Both the position numbers and the translations under genes were made by a program. A stretch of DNA of 63,484 bases from Phycisphaerae bacterium. Its GTDB lineage: Bacteria > Planctomycetota > Phycisphaerae > SM23-33. Where the stretch lies: the NCBI GenBank assembly GCA_030745875.1, contig JASLNT010000069.1, forward strand, positions 1 to 63,484, in the 5' to 3' direction. Below the pieces are notes generated by a model. That model did not search any database. It was not told where the DNA came from and was given only the letters and a program-made list of their open reading frames with translations. Positions 51,169 to 60,141 of this stretch are shown here, piece after piece. Within the stretch, counting starts at the first letter, position 1, and each line of letters starts with the position of its first letter.

Positions 51169-52497
51169 TCAATCGAGGTACCATCCGTCGCGCGGTTTGC
51201 GGTTCATCAGTTTGGTGGCCGCTTCGCTGTTGGTGAACTTCCGCTGCTTGGCGTCGTAGAGCAGCTTACCCTTGACGCGTGCGGCAATGTTGCCCATCAG
51301 GGCGAACGCAGTGAGCTTACCGCCATACCCGAAGTGCGACAGCGGCGCGTTGTAAGGAATCTCGCCCTTGGCGGCCGCAATGAACTCCCTTTCGTGTCCA
51401 CGGGATTTCGGGGCGACCTGCTTGACCTGGCCGAACGCTTTTCTTGCCGTCTCGGGTACGAGAATGGCGCTGTTGTTGTGCGAGCCCATAACCCAGCACA
51501 CGCCCTTGGTCCCGACGATGTACGAACCGGCGGATCCGACCTTGCGCCCTTCTTCCAGACCGGGAACTCTTGGGGGCTTGGTCACGCCATCGTACCAGTA
51601 GGCGTTGAAAGCGGGCCTGTCGCCGTCGGCGGCGAACTCCCACTTGACGGTCTTGCCCTTGGGGCAGGTATCGATCGCCGGTCCGGTCTGGTTTACGCAC
51701 TCGACGCTGATCGGCATGCCGGGCTCGTATACCTTGTAGAACGCATTGAGCAGGTGGCAGCACCAGTCGCCGAGGGCTCCGTTTCCAAAATCAAGCCATC
51801 CGCGCCAGCGTGCGGGGTGGTAGCAGCCTTTCTTGTACGACCGCATCGGAGCCGGTCCGATCCACTTGTCCCAATCCAGACCTTCAGGAATGGGATCTTC
51901 GCCTTCAGGCGTGCGAATGCCGTCTTTGAACCAACCGCCGTGTACGCCCGTCCACGTATGGACCTCTTTGACGTCGCCGATCGCACCGCCCTTGATGTAG
52001 TTGTAGGCTCCTCGCCAACCGCCGGAGCCCATGCCCTGATTGCCCATCTGCGTGGCGACTTTGAACTTCTCAGCCTCATCGGCGAGCTGCAGCGCTTCCC
52101 ACATCGTCAAGGTCAGCGGCTTTTCGCAGTAGACCGCCTTCTTGGCGCGGATGGCGCGAATCGCCTGGGAATAATGCTGGTGGTCCGGGGTCGAGATGAT
52201 CACCGCATCGTAGTCATCGGTGTTCTTGAACATCTCGCGATAGTCCTGGTAGGCCTTGGCGGCGGGGAACTGCTTCTTGGTGTGGGCCAAACGCTTGGCG
52301 TCCACGTCGCAGATTGTTGTAATGTTCTCGCCCCTGGCCATTCCGATCCCGTGACGGCCGCGCCCGCCGACGCCGATGATGGCGACGCGAAGTTTCTTGG
52401 CGCTCTCGGCTCCGCGTGCGACGGCGGGAAGCGAGATCGCCGATCCCGCCGCTACGGCGGTCGTGGTCTTCAGAAAGTTACGACGATTGATACTCAT
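51169..52497 (-). CDS. Tat-exported Gfo/Idh/MocA oxidoreductase
   Basis: A 442-residue paralogue of the enzymes at 12824 and 53217. It has a Tat signal (NRRNFLKTTTAVAAGSA), the Rossmann loop IIGVGGRGRHG, TICDVD, VIISTPDHQHY, the intact EKPLTLTMWE motif and the WDKWIGPAPMRSYKKGCYHPARWRGW segment typical of this planctomycete subgroup, with the substrate domain to the end. NAD(P)-dependent sugar oxidoreduction outside the cytoplasm is likely. The ATG at 52497 follows AGGAGA. It ends before the bidirectional terminator. Confidence 0.92.
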   Translation of the reverse strand: MSINRRNFLKTTTAVAAGSAISLPAVARGAESAKKLRVAIIGVGGRGRHGIGMARGENITTICDVDAKRLAHTKKQFPAAKAYQDYREMFKNTDDYDAVIISTPDHQHYSQAIRAIRAKKAVYCEKPLTLTMWEALQLADEAEKFKVATQMGNQGMGSGGWRGAYNYIKGGAIGDVKEVHTWTGVHGGWFKDGIRTPEGEDPIPEGLDWDKWIGPAPMRSYKKGCYHPARWRGWLDFGNGALGDWCCHLLNAFYKVYEPGMPISVECVNQTGPAIDTCPKGKTVKWEFAADGDRPAFNAYWYDGVTKPPRVPGLEEGRKVGSAGSYIVGTKGVCWVMGSHNNSAILVPETARKAFGQVKQVAPKSRGHEREFIAAAKGEIPYNAPLSHFGYGGKLTAFALMGNIAARVKGKLLYDAKQRKFTNSEAATKLMNRKPRDGWYLD

Positions 52498-52797
52498 GGT
52501 ATTTCTCCTGACGTTAGGTTCTGGTCTGTTTGGTCGACTCACCGCCCCATCCCGCGGGCGCGGGGTCCGGGCAGCGAGTGATTGTACCTTACATAACGCA
52601 TTGGGCAAGGCTTCATAACCGACAATCTCAGAACCTAAGGCTGTACTTGAGGCGTTCGCAAACTCACCGCCCCGCCGCTTAACATATCTCAATCCCCTCG
52701 CGAAATGTGTATTGATAGTCTACAATACCGTAGATCATCTGCGGGCGCCGTCCGGCAGACCGCGTATTGACGCAGGTGCTGAATTCAGGAGTATGAG
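52498..52797. other. Divergent intergenic region
   Basis: About 300 bases between divergent genes. I see no gene, no repeat and no clear promoter boxes. Confidence 0.5.
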
Positions 52798-53058
52798 GTG
52801 AAGATTCAAGGGCTGATTCTGACGACCGTCTTGTTGTGCTCCCTGGGGAGCACCGGTTGTCATCATACGCCCAGGGAAATAGCCGACGCATTCAAACCGA
52901 CCTCGATAATGCGCCGTCTGGGCATCAGCAGGAAACCTAAGAATACGACACGTAGAAAAGTGGACAGAATCATCAAGAGAACACCGGGGCTCACCTGGAA
53001 GCAAATCGAAGCCGCCGCCGAATCCAATCGCCTCCAGCCGTCCGGCGGGGACAGATAG
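52798..53058 (+). CDS. Small lipoprotein
   Basis: An 86-residue protein with a signal peptide ending in a lipobox (STGC, C21), then a basic, Thr/Arg-rich mature part with no recognised domain. The start is GTG at 52798 with AGGAG 9 bases upstream. It stands alone between divergent and convergent Gfo/Idh genes, so no function can be proposed. Confidence 0.55.
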   Translation: MKIQGLILTTVLLCSLGSTGCHHTPREIADAFKPTSIMRRLGISRKPKNTTRRKVDRIIKRTPGLTWKQIEAAAESNRLQPSGGDR

Positions 53059-53216
53059 ACGCAACCACCGACCGCAATGACAAGGATTTGCGACGATGAG
53101 ACTATTTGTTAGTGCCAATCTGCGGCTGCTGACAGGCTTCGTTGCGATATCCCCCACCGCTCTGGAAACTCGGGACAACTCGCATGATCGGACTCTGTTG
53201 ATGTGAGACCGCCCAA

Positions 53217-54533
53217 CTAGAGTTTCCATCCTTTGCGGTATTCTTCCCGGATGTACTCGTCAGCCTTGGGGCAGTTTATTGCCTTCAGGTTCTTGGCGTC
53301 CCAGTTTATCTTCTCGCCGGCGCGGTAAGCCACCACCCCCAGCAGCACCGCTTCGGTAAGGGCTCCGGAGTAGGCGAAATTGCATGTCGTGGCGCCGCCG
53401 GTTTTGCAGGCTTCGAACCATTCTTTGTGGTGGCCGATCGAAGCCGGAATCGTTTCGGCCGGGCGTTTGGCATCTGCGAACTTACCCTTCGGTAAGAGTA
53501 GGTGACGATCGTAATTCGACAGAACCATTCCCTTGTCGCCGACGAACAGAACCCCGCAGGACCATTTTCTCGCCGCCGGTCCCAGGGGAGCCAGCAGATC
53601 GACCAGAGCGGCGGGCTTCTTTCCCCCGTCGGACCAGGTCATCGTCACTGGAGCGAGCTTACCACCGTCGCGAGCGGGGAATTTGTAGATAATCTTCAGC
53701 CATCTCGGCGTACTCTCAGCGTGTTGGGGCGGACCATCGGCCTCAATGCTCGTCGGATGACGCAGCTTCAGCGCCCAGAACGGAAGGTCCATATAGTGGC
53801 AACCGAAATCTCCCAGCCCGCCCGTACCGAATTCCCGCCAGCCCCGCCATCTGCCTCGCACGTAGCACGAATGATAAGGGCGATCGCGCGCCGGACCGAG
53901 CCATGAATCCCAGTCCAGGTGCTTCGGGACCGGCGGGGTGTCTTTGGGGCGCCCGTTTACACCGTAGCTGACGGTGTGCCACACATGCACTTTGCCCACC
54001 GAGCCGATCATTCCGCTTTGGACAATCTCTACAACGCGACGGTAGTTGCTCTTGGCGTGAATCTGCGTGCCCATCTGTGTGACGAGTTTGTTCTTTGAAG
54101 CCAATTCGATCAGTGTGCGGGTTTCGCCCACCGTGTGGGTCAGTGGTTTCTCACAGTAGCAGTGCTTTCCCATCCTCATCGCCATCGCAGCCGCCGGTGC
54201 GTGCGTATGGTCGGGCGTACTGACAACCACCGCATCGATCTGCTTGTGCATCTTGTCGAGCATTTTGCGGAAGTCCGAGAACTTCGCAGCTTTGGGGCAT
54301 CCGCGAGCAGCTCCGGCCAGCGTGTTCGCATCGACATCGCAAATGGCTACGATGTTCTGACTCCTCACGCCGCCGAGATTCGCCCCGCCCCGCCCGCCTA
54401 CGCCGATAACAGCTATATCCAGTTTGTCGTTTGCCGAAATGCTCTTGCCCCGCGCCAAGTCGCCTGAGCCCATAGCAGCCGCAACGGCGACCGAACCAGC
54501 AAGAAAACCCCGACGTGTCGTGTAGTACTCCAT
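53217..54533 (-). CDS. Tat-exported Gfo/Idh/MocA oxidoreductase
   Basis: A 438-residue member of the same Tat-exported group. Its signal is TTRRGFLAGSVAVAAA, followed by VIGVGGRGGAN, AICDVD, VVVSTPDHTHA, the intact EKPLTHTV and the WDSWLGPARDRPYHSCYVRGRWRGWREFG motif with a conserved cysteine. The substrate domain ends in YIREEYRKGWKL, close to the C-terminus of the 12824 copy. I chose the ATG at 54533 because GGAGACGGG is directly upstream; an ATG four codons earlier carries that ribosome site inside itself and is less likely. Confidence 0.92.
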   Translation of the reverse strand: MEYYTTRRGFLAGSVAVAAAMGSGDLARGKSISANDKLDIAVIGVGGRGGANLGGVRSQNIVAICDVDANTLAGAARGCPKAAKFSDFRKMLDKMHKQIDAVVVSTPDHTHAPAAAMAMRMGKHCYCEKPLTHTVGETRTLIELASKNKLVTQMGTQIHAKSNYRRVVEIVQSGMIGSVGKVHVWHTVSYGVNGRPKDTPPVPKHLDWDSWLGPARDRPYHSCYVRGRWRGWREFGTGGLGDFGCHYMDLPFWALKLRHPTSIEADGPPQHAESTPRWLKIIYKFPARDGGKLAPVTMTWSDGGKKPAALVDLLAPLGPAARKWSCGVLFVGDKGMVLSNYDRHLLLPKGKFADAKRPAETIPASIGHHKEWFEACKTGGATTCNFAYSGALTEAVLLGVVAYRAGEKINWDAKNLKAINCPKADEYIREEYRKGWKL

Positions 54534-54598
54534 ACCCGTCTCCATTCAAAGACCTACTATATCACGGCCCAACCGTCCGTGCACGCAAGCATTCGTGC

Positions 54599-54626
54599 TT
54601 GAGACAAGCCCGGTAAGCGGTACAAT
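54599..54626 (+). promoter_or_regulatory. Promoter of the secreted basic protein gene
   Basis: TTGAGA (54599-54604), 16 bases, TACAAT (54621-54626), 48 bases before the start codon. The match is 5/6 in both boxes. Confidence 0.5.
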
Positions 54627-54674
54627 GAACAGACAATCGAAAAGAAACCCAACCACGGCGCAAGGAGATTACCA

Positions 54675-55148
54675 ATGACCATGTCATACGCAAAGAAACT
54701 ATCCGTGATCGCTCTGAGTCTTTCGATGGCGTTTGTTATGCTCATCGGAACTGCAGGCGCCAAGGACGCTCAGCCCAAAGGCAAAAAAGGCGGACCGCGT
54801 GTAAAGAAGGACCGTCCCGGAGAGAAGGGTAATCGTCGCAAGGGCTCGGGGCAAGCAGCACGCCTCAAAGCCGTACGGGCGCTCGTAGACGATCTGGCGA
54901 AGGAACTGGGGCTGGACGACGCCCAGAAGGTCAAAGCTGAACTGATCGTCAAGAAACACATGCGGACCATCACCGCACCCAGAGGCAAGGGCCCGGCCCA
55001 GAACAAGGACAAAGATCCCGGCGCGGCGAAGAAACCAGGCGGTAAGAGGGGTAATGGCAAACGGGGCGGCGGTAAGAGAGGCGGGGGCAAGAAGAAAGAC
55101 CCGGACGCGGGAAAGCCCAAGGACGGGGCCGAGATCGATCGGTTCTAG
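54675..55148 (+). CDS. Secreted lysine- and glycine-rich basic protein
   Basis: A 157-residue protein with a signal peptide (about 1-29). A short helical segment (about 60-97) is followed by a low-complexity tail of Lys, Gly, Arg and Pro from about 98 to 147. It resembles histone-H1-like or polyanion-binding tails, but a cell-wall or polysaccharide-binding role is as likely given the signal. CAAGGAG precedes the ATG. No family is recognised. It ends 3 bases from the convergent small gene at 55152. Confidence 0.6.
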   Translation: MTMSYAKKLSVIALSLSMAFVMLIGTAGAKDAQPKGKKGGPRVKKDRPGEKGNRRKGSGQAARLKAVRALVDDLAKELGLDDAQKVKAELIVKKHMRTITAPRGKGPAQNKDKDPGAAKKPGGKRGNGKRGGGKRGGGKKKDPDAGKPKDGAEIDRF

Positions 55149-55151
55149 CGG

Positions 55152-55394
55152 TTATTTGTTCGCGTCGGGCGGCGCCGCGGCGGTGCGAACGGTGAACTTC
55201 TCTCGGCCTTCGTAGGTCCGCCACATCGAGAATACTTCGGTGGCTTGGGCTCCTTCTATTCGGAGTCCGTGATCTCGCTTGAGGCGAATGAACGTCTTGC
55301 CCTGCGCCAATATCGGACCAGCCGATCCAGGCAGCATCAGAATCGAGACAAAAACAGTCAGTAAAACAAGGCGGCGGTCTGCTGGATCATTCAT
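55152..55394 (-). CDS. Small secreted protein overlapping its upstream neighbour
   Basis: An 80-residue protein with a signal peptide (about 1-31, MLPGSAGPILAQG) and a short charged mature part. The ATG at 55394 overlaps the stop of the lectin-like gene by 8 bases, so it is probably translated by reinitiation on the same mRNA. No family is recognised. Confidence 0.5.
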   Translation of the reverse strand: MNDPADRRLVLLTVFVSILMLPGSAGPILAQGKTFIRLKRDHGLRIEGAQATEVFSMWRTYEGREKFTVRTAAAPPDANK

Positions 55395-56418
55395 TATGGA
55401 TGGGCCCAATGTACTTCGTAGCGATTACGAAGTTGTCGAAGTACACGATGTTCTTGTCGGACTTACCGCCCTTGGCTGCCCGGTCCGACACGTACCACTG
55501 CAGCATCGCCTTGTTGATCTTCAGGCGTTTGTCGGTCCGCCAACTGAAGCCCTCGAACGGTTTGGGTTTCGTGTTCCATTTGCCCGACGTGGCGAACTTA
55601 TCGCGAATCCACGTGCCAATCGGCGTCCCGGGCGACCAGTGGCCCACCTTCTTACCGTCAATCCAGAACGCCTGCTGGCCGTCACGCTTGCCGATCGCGT
55701 TCAATTTCACCATGAACTCAACGCATATCCACTTGTCGCGTCCGACGAAGGGACGCTGGTTGTCCGGGCGGAAATTGTTCCCATAGTAAGCGTTGGGCTT
55801 GCCCGCTGAGGCGCCATGCGGCGTCTGCCAACTGTGCATCTCGTGCCAATACGTATAGAACCCCCAGCCGACCCGCTTGCCCTTGGCCCGGTCGAGGTTC
55901 GGCGGCTCGATGGTCGTGCTGAAAGCTCCGTTGGACCCGCCGGGGGGACGCAGACCCGCACTCCCGCCCCACCGATATTTGTAAGTCGGCGTGTGCCCGC
56001 CCATGTTTACGAAATGGTGCGGCGTGACGGTGTTTCTGTCGAAGCGACAATAGAAGCGGACAAAACACTGCTCAACGCCTCTTTTCCACATGTACTTCAA
56101 GTCGCCGCCGCTATCCTTCCCGCGAGTCGCCGTGATCTGCACGCACGCCTTGCCCGTTTTGGCTATGTCGGAATCGTTTAGGATAACCACGCCAGCCCGC
56201 TGTTTCTTCAGGCCGCCTTCGATACCGTTTTCAAAACTGGTGGCGTAGATAACCGACGGATCCTTCCCGATCCCCACATCGCCGGGGTAGTCAGCAGCCA
56301 GGCCTTTGTCTCCCTCGGATGAGTCGCGGGCCTTGTCGACGGCCCGGGCCGAGAACGACGCCAATGCGATCAGAGAAATCAATACCGCAAGAATACTTGT
56401 TCGAGCCATGGTCATCAT
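55387..56418 (-). CDS. Secreted concanavalin/LamG-fold protein, polysaccharide-lyase-like
   Basis: A 343-residue exported protein (signal about 1-27). The mature part reads as a beta-jelly roll: SFENGIEGG near 61, repeated aromatic strands (FVRFYCRFDRN, GWGFYTYWHEMH, DKWICVEFMVKLN, GQQAFWIDGKKVGHW) and a C-terminal IVYFDNFVIATKYIGP. The strand pattern and the W-I-x-V-E-F motif resemble PL14/alginate-lyase-like and LamG proteins, so glycan binding or cleavage is inferred. The catalytic residues of a lyase cannot be named. An in-frame ATG at 56409 is the alternative start. Confidence 0.65.
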   Translation of the reverse strand: MMTMARTSILAVLISLIALASFSARAVDKARDSSEGDKGLAADYPGDVGIGKDPSVIYATSFENGIEGGLKKQRAGVVILNDSDIAKTGKACVQITATRGKDSGGDLKYMWKRGVEQCFVRFYCRFDRNTVTPHHFVNMGGHTPTYKYRWGGSAGLRPPGGSNGAFSTTIEPPNLDRAKGKRVGWGFYTYWHEMHSWQTPHGASAGKPNAYYGNNFRPDNQRPFVGRDKWICVEFMVKLNAIGKRDGQQAFWIDGKKVGHWSPGTPIGTWIRDKFATSGKWNTKPKPFEGFSWRTDKRLKINKAMLQWYVSDRAAKGGKSDKNIVYFDNFVIATKYIGPIHNE

Positions 56419-56439
56419 CCTTTCCCGCGCGATAGTCGC

Positions 56440-58092
56440 TTACTTGGCGTCGAGGTCTTTGAGCGTCTTTTTGGCTTCCATTATCTTACGTTCACGCCGC
56501 CACTGATCCAATTTCCGCCGCAGTTCCTTGTTGTGCTTCTGGCGATCGGCCAGGTCCGGAGCCCATTTGGGCACGGCGCGGATCATGACCCAATCGTCTG
56601 TCCTGAACGGAGCCACGGGAATACCCTTCAGACCATACGCGTTGGCGTCGGGTTGGTTGGCCCAGGCGTACCGCACCGCTGCAGGTTCGCTTACGAAATC
56701 GCTCCAGACTTCGAGGCATTCCTTCTTGACGTCGGCGTCGGATTTAACGCTGCGGACCTTGGCTCGTGCCGGAAAGAAGCGATGGTCCTTACCAGCTATG
56801 ATGAAACCCTTGAACGCCCTGGCCCGAAGCGGCAGCGGGAGGCGTTTGTACGACTTGCCCGCACGCTTGTCGGTAACGGTCGGATCGGTGTCGAAGTAGA
56901 GCAACGCCCTGGCTCCGTCGATCTTCATCTCGCGGTAAATCGGCGCCGTGTGATAGACCGGTTTATCATACGCATTGGCCAGAGCCCACCTCGCGGCCCG
57001 CTCGCCGACGTCGCGTTTGAAACCCGGATGCATGTAGTCCTCACCAAGGTCGAATATCGTGATCAGACCGGTGTCCTTTGTCGCACGGAACGTCCGGAAG
57101 TGTACGTCGCGGATGGTCGCGAAGTTATGCCCGTTGCCGAGTTCGCCTTCGGGGTCCGGCTGCATGGTCTGAGCCCAGTTGCCCGCAAGTGAGATCATTC
57201 CGAACGGAAGCGCCTTGTCGCCGAACGCCTCTCGCCAACTGCTGATCACTTTGGGCAGGCTGTGCGCGTAGGTTTCGTAGCCTTCAAATACGTTGTTCTC
57301 GCCCTGGTAGAACAGAACGCCCCTGATGGTGAATTTTGATATCGGCGAGATTACGCCATTGAAGAATGCTCCGGTATCCTTGCCGAGATGCTTGCAGACG
57401 TCTTTCAGTTTAGGGTCGGAACGAAGGCTCTTGGGCGACGCCCAGACTTCCGCGGTGGTCCCTCCGACAGCGGAGTTTATCAAGCCGACCGGGACCTTCA
57501 GATACCGACTGAGACGCACTCCGAAGTAATACGGAACGGCCGCCACACGATTGAGCTCTGTGTTCTTCGGGCCAAGGGACGCCCAATTCTCCCGTAGGGG
57601 CAGGTCCGCCAGCGGCTCGCTCTTGGGGCGTCGCTCCAAGCGCGTATACCGCACGGCCGGAGTATCGGCCGACGGAAGTTCGAGGTCCTGATTGTGATGC
57701 CCCTTACCCTCCATATTGCTCTGACCGCCGCACAGCCAGACCTCGCCAACGAGAATATTCTTCAACTCGATGGTCTTGTCGCCTGATTTCACGACCAGGC
57801 GACGCGGCTCGAAACTTGCGGCCAGCGGTTTGAATTCGACCTGCCAGAGCCCATTCTTGTCGGCCTTGGAGGTCAAGGTGGTCTTGGCTAGCGAAACGCT
57901 TGTTTCAGTTCCGCTTTCAGCCCAGCCCCAAACGCGAATAACCTTGTCCCGCTGAAGGACCATATTGTTGTTGAAAATGTTGGCGATTCGCAATTCTGCG
58001 GCGGCGTGGCTCGCCGGTGGAACTATCCCCAGAAGACAAGCACAAAGCCCTAATTCGCCGATGCGTCGCCAAACGGATACTGTTCGTTTCAT
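56440..58092 (-). CDS. Sialate-O-acetylesterase-type (SASA) carbohydrate esterase
   Basis: A 550-residue secreted esterase with a signal peptide (about 1-31) and an N-terminal beta domain (about 33-110). The SASA/SGNH catalytic part begins at the GQSNM block (CGGQSNMEG, with the nucleophilic serine in GQSN), the oxyanion GGTTAEVW motif follows near 212, and Y-Q-G-E-N-N lies near 262. The family removes O-acetyl groups from sialic acid and from plant or algal glycans. It is 21 bases upstream of the lectin-like gene on the same strand, fitting one exported carbohydrate-active unit. It is divergent from the GNAT gene, with 237 bases between. Confidence 0.88.
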   Translation of the reverse strand: MKRTVSVWRRIGELGLCACLLGIVPPASHAAAELRIANIFNNNMVLQRDKVIRVWGWAESGTETSVSLAKTTLTSKADKNGLWQVEFKPLAASFEPRRLVVKSGDKTIELKNILVGEVWLCGGQSNMEGKGHHNQDLELPSADTPAVRYTRLERRPKSEPLADLPLRENWASLGPKNTELNRVAAVPYYFGVRLSRYLKVPVGLINSAVGGTTAEVWASPKSLRSDPKLKDVCKHLGKDTGAFFNGVISPISKFTIRGVLFYQGENNVFEGYETYAHSLPKVISSWREAFGDKALPFGMISLAGNWAQTMQPDPEGELGNGHNFATIRDVHFRTFRATKDTGLITIFDLGEDYMHPGFKRDVGERAARWALANAYDKPVYHTAPIYREMKIDGARALLYFDTDPTVTDKRAGKSYKRLPLPLRARAFKGFIIAGKDHRFFPARAKVRSVKSDADVKKECLEVWSDFVSEPAAVRYAWANQPDANAYGLKGIPVAPFRTDDWVMIRAVPKWAPDLADRQKHNKELRRKLDQWRRERKIMEAKKTLKDLDAK

Positions 58093-58329
58093 ACCGTCGT
58101 CTCCCTGTAGGAATCACCACTTAACGCCTGCCCATCAAGGGCGTGCCATCGTAGCGTCTCAGGCTATCTTGGCGCCTCGCGGCAATCAAGAAACAAAGTG
58201 GTCAAAAGTAAGTGTTGAGAATTGCATCGGCCTCGCTGACAATATGCGCAGGCGGCTCGCGGGTTTCGCGGGACGCGTGTGAGTATCTATCCGACCGACG
58301 CGAGAATGAATGCCGGCCGAGGATTAGAC

Positions 58330-59259
58330 ATGTCCGAATTCACGATACGCCCCATGCGAACGGGCGAGGCCGATGAAGTCAGCGAACTGGTGCGCGTCTC
58401 GACGAATCACTGGTACGAATCTCACGCCCGCGGCGCAATTTTCACCGGACCGGCAGAGGCCACGCGGTTGTTCTGCGAAGTGTACGAGGCGCTCGACCCG
58501 GGCTTCTGCATAGTCGCCGAAGACGCCGAGACCGGGCGCCTGGCCGGATCGTGCTTCTACAGGCGCCGCGAAACGCACATCTCGCTGGGCATAATGAACG
58601 CTCACCCGTACTTCTTCGGCCAGGGCGCCGCGGCGCAACTGCTGGCGTTCATCACCAACTACGCAGACCAGCAGGGCCTGCCGATTCGCCTCGTATCCAG
58701 CGCGATCAACCTCGACTCCTTCTCGCTGTACAATCGCGCCGGGTTCGTGCCGAGGATAATCTTCCAGGACATGTTCATAGAATCGCTCGACGAGGATCTG
58801 CTGGCCAGCGTCAACGGAGCCGACCGCGTTCGCCCGGCAACACCGGACGACATACCCGCCATCGTGTCGCTCGAACAGGAACTCGTCGGGATTCGACGCG
58901 AAAAGGACTATCGATTCTTCATCGAAAATGCGATGGGTATCTGGCATACGCTGGTGCTCGAAGGCGACGACGGCCGGATCGACGGATTCCTCGGCTCGGT
59001 GGCGCATCCGGGCAGCAACCTGCTCGGACCCGGCGTCATGCGCGATGAATCGACTGCAGAGGCGCTCATCGCGGCACAACTGAACCACCACAGGGACAGC
59101 ACGCCTGTTTTCCTCGTACCAGCCCAGGCCGCCGAACTGGTCCGAACACTCTACGGTTGGGGCGCACGAAACTGCGAACTGCACTTCGCCCAGATTCGCG
59201 GCGATTTCCGCCCGCCAACAGGCGTAATCATGCCAACCTTCATGCCGGAAACCGGCTGA
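58330..59259 (+). CDS. Two-domain GNAT acetyltransferase
   Basis: A 309-residue protein with an N-terminal GNAT domain (about 1-145) and a more diverged second half (about 160-305). The first half has the GNAT layout, with HPYFFGQGAAAQLL as the acetyl-CoA-binding Q/R-x-x-G-x-[GA] loop, at about residues 90-104. The second half retains beta strands but no clear pyrophosphate loop, so it is probably the regulatory or substrate half. The ATG at 58330 follows GAGG; a GTG 17 codons earlier is possible. The substrate is unknown. Confidence 0.8.
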   Translation: MSEFTIRPMRTGEADEVSELVRVSTNHWYESHARGAIFTGPAEATRLFCEVYEALDPGFCIVAEDAETGRLAGSCFYRRRETHISLGIMNAHPYFFGQGAAAQLLAFITNYADQQGLPIRLVSSAINLDSFSLYNRAGFVPRIIFQDMFIESLDEDLLASVNGADRVRPATPDDIPAIVSLEQELVGIRREKDYRFFIENAMGIWHTLVLEGDDGRIDGFLGSVAHPGSNLLGPGVMRDESTAEALIAAQLNHHRDSTPVFLVPAQAAELVRTLYGWGARNCELHFAQIRGDFRPPTGVIMPTFMPETG

Positions 59260-59289
59260 GACCCGCGCTCGTTTTGAAAGGATTACGAA

Positions 59290-60141
59290 ATGGCCGGCGG
59301 CAATCGTATCGCAACATCAACGTACTCGTTTTATCGCTTCGGGGCTGAGTCCAACCCCACCGTCGATGAGTGCATCGATCGGGCCGGCCAGATGGGCTTC
59401 GACGGCGTGGAAATCCTTGAGCTGCAACTGCATCGCAGGGATAACGAATATCTGCAGTCGCTCAAACGCAGGGCGTTCGATGCGGGAATGAGCCTGTGCG
59501 GGCTGGCCGCTCACCAGAGCTTCGTCTCGCCGGATGCCAATTCCCGCAACGAAAACATCAAGAAGACCATCGACAGCGTCGAGTTGGCTTATTCGCTGGG
59601 CGTCCCGACGGTCCGGATCAACACCGGGCGTTGGGGAACCAGCGCCGACTTCGACACATTGATGGCCAATCGGGGAATCGAACCGGCCCTGGAAGGCTAC
59701 AGCGACCAAGACGCGTTCGCATGGGTGATCGACGCGATCGAGCAATGTTTGCCCACCGCCGAAAAATGCGGTGTTGTGCTTGGACTGGAGAATCACTGGG
59801 GCCTGGCAAGAACGGCTGACGGACTGCTTCGAATCGTTAACGCCGTCGATTCGCCCTGGCTGGGCGTGACGATGGACACTGGGAACTTCCTGGACGATAT
59901 CTACCCGCAGCTCGAAGCCATCGCCCCCCGAGCGACCTTCCTGCATGCGAAGACCTATTACGGCGGGGGCGACTGGTACGAACTGGATCTGGACTACGAC
60001 CGCATCGCGTCAATCATGAATCAGTGCGACTACCGCGGCTGGGTGTCGCTGGAATTCGAAGGCAAAGAAGATCCAACCACCGCCCTGCCGAAATCTCTTG
60101 CTCTGCTCCGCGAAGCCTTCAAGGGCGGGAGCGGAAAGTGA
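59290..60141 (+). CDS. Sugar isomerase/epimerase, xylose-isomerase-like TIM barrel
   Basis: A 283-residue TIM-barrel protein of the AP_endonuc_2 (sugar phosphate isomerase/epimerase) family. The first strand ends in TSTYSFYR, then GFDGVEILELQL, a metal-ligand glutamate in LGLENHWG (about residue 175), aspartate in VTMDTGNF (about 197), HAKTYYG with its histidine (about 219), and the C-terminal SLEFEGKEDP glutamate (about 260). These are the four metal-binding residues of the fold. AAAGGA precedes the ATG at 59290. The downstream heparinase-like gene overlaps its stop codon, tying the enzyme to uronic acid or sugar catabolism. Confidence 0.88.
   Translation: MAGGNRIATSTYSFYRFGAESNPTVDECIDRAGQMGFDGVEILELQLHRRDNEYLQSLKRRAFDAGMSLCGLAAHQSFVSPDANSRNENIKKTIDSVELAYSLGVPTVRINTGRWGTSADFDTLMANRGIEPALEGYSDQDAFAWVIDAIEQCLPTAEKCGVVLGLENHWGLARTADGLLRIVNAVDSPWLGVTMDTGNFLDDIYPQLEAIAPRATFLHAKTYYGGGDWYELDLDYDRIASIMNQCDYRGWVSLEFEGKEDPTTALPKSLALLREAFKGGSGK

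Noticed and set aside
51334..52581. A 415-codon plus-strand frame opposite a Gfo/Idh enzyme
   Set aside because: Mirror frame of a conserved gene, no ribosome site or domain.
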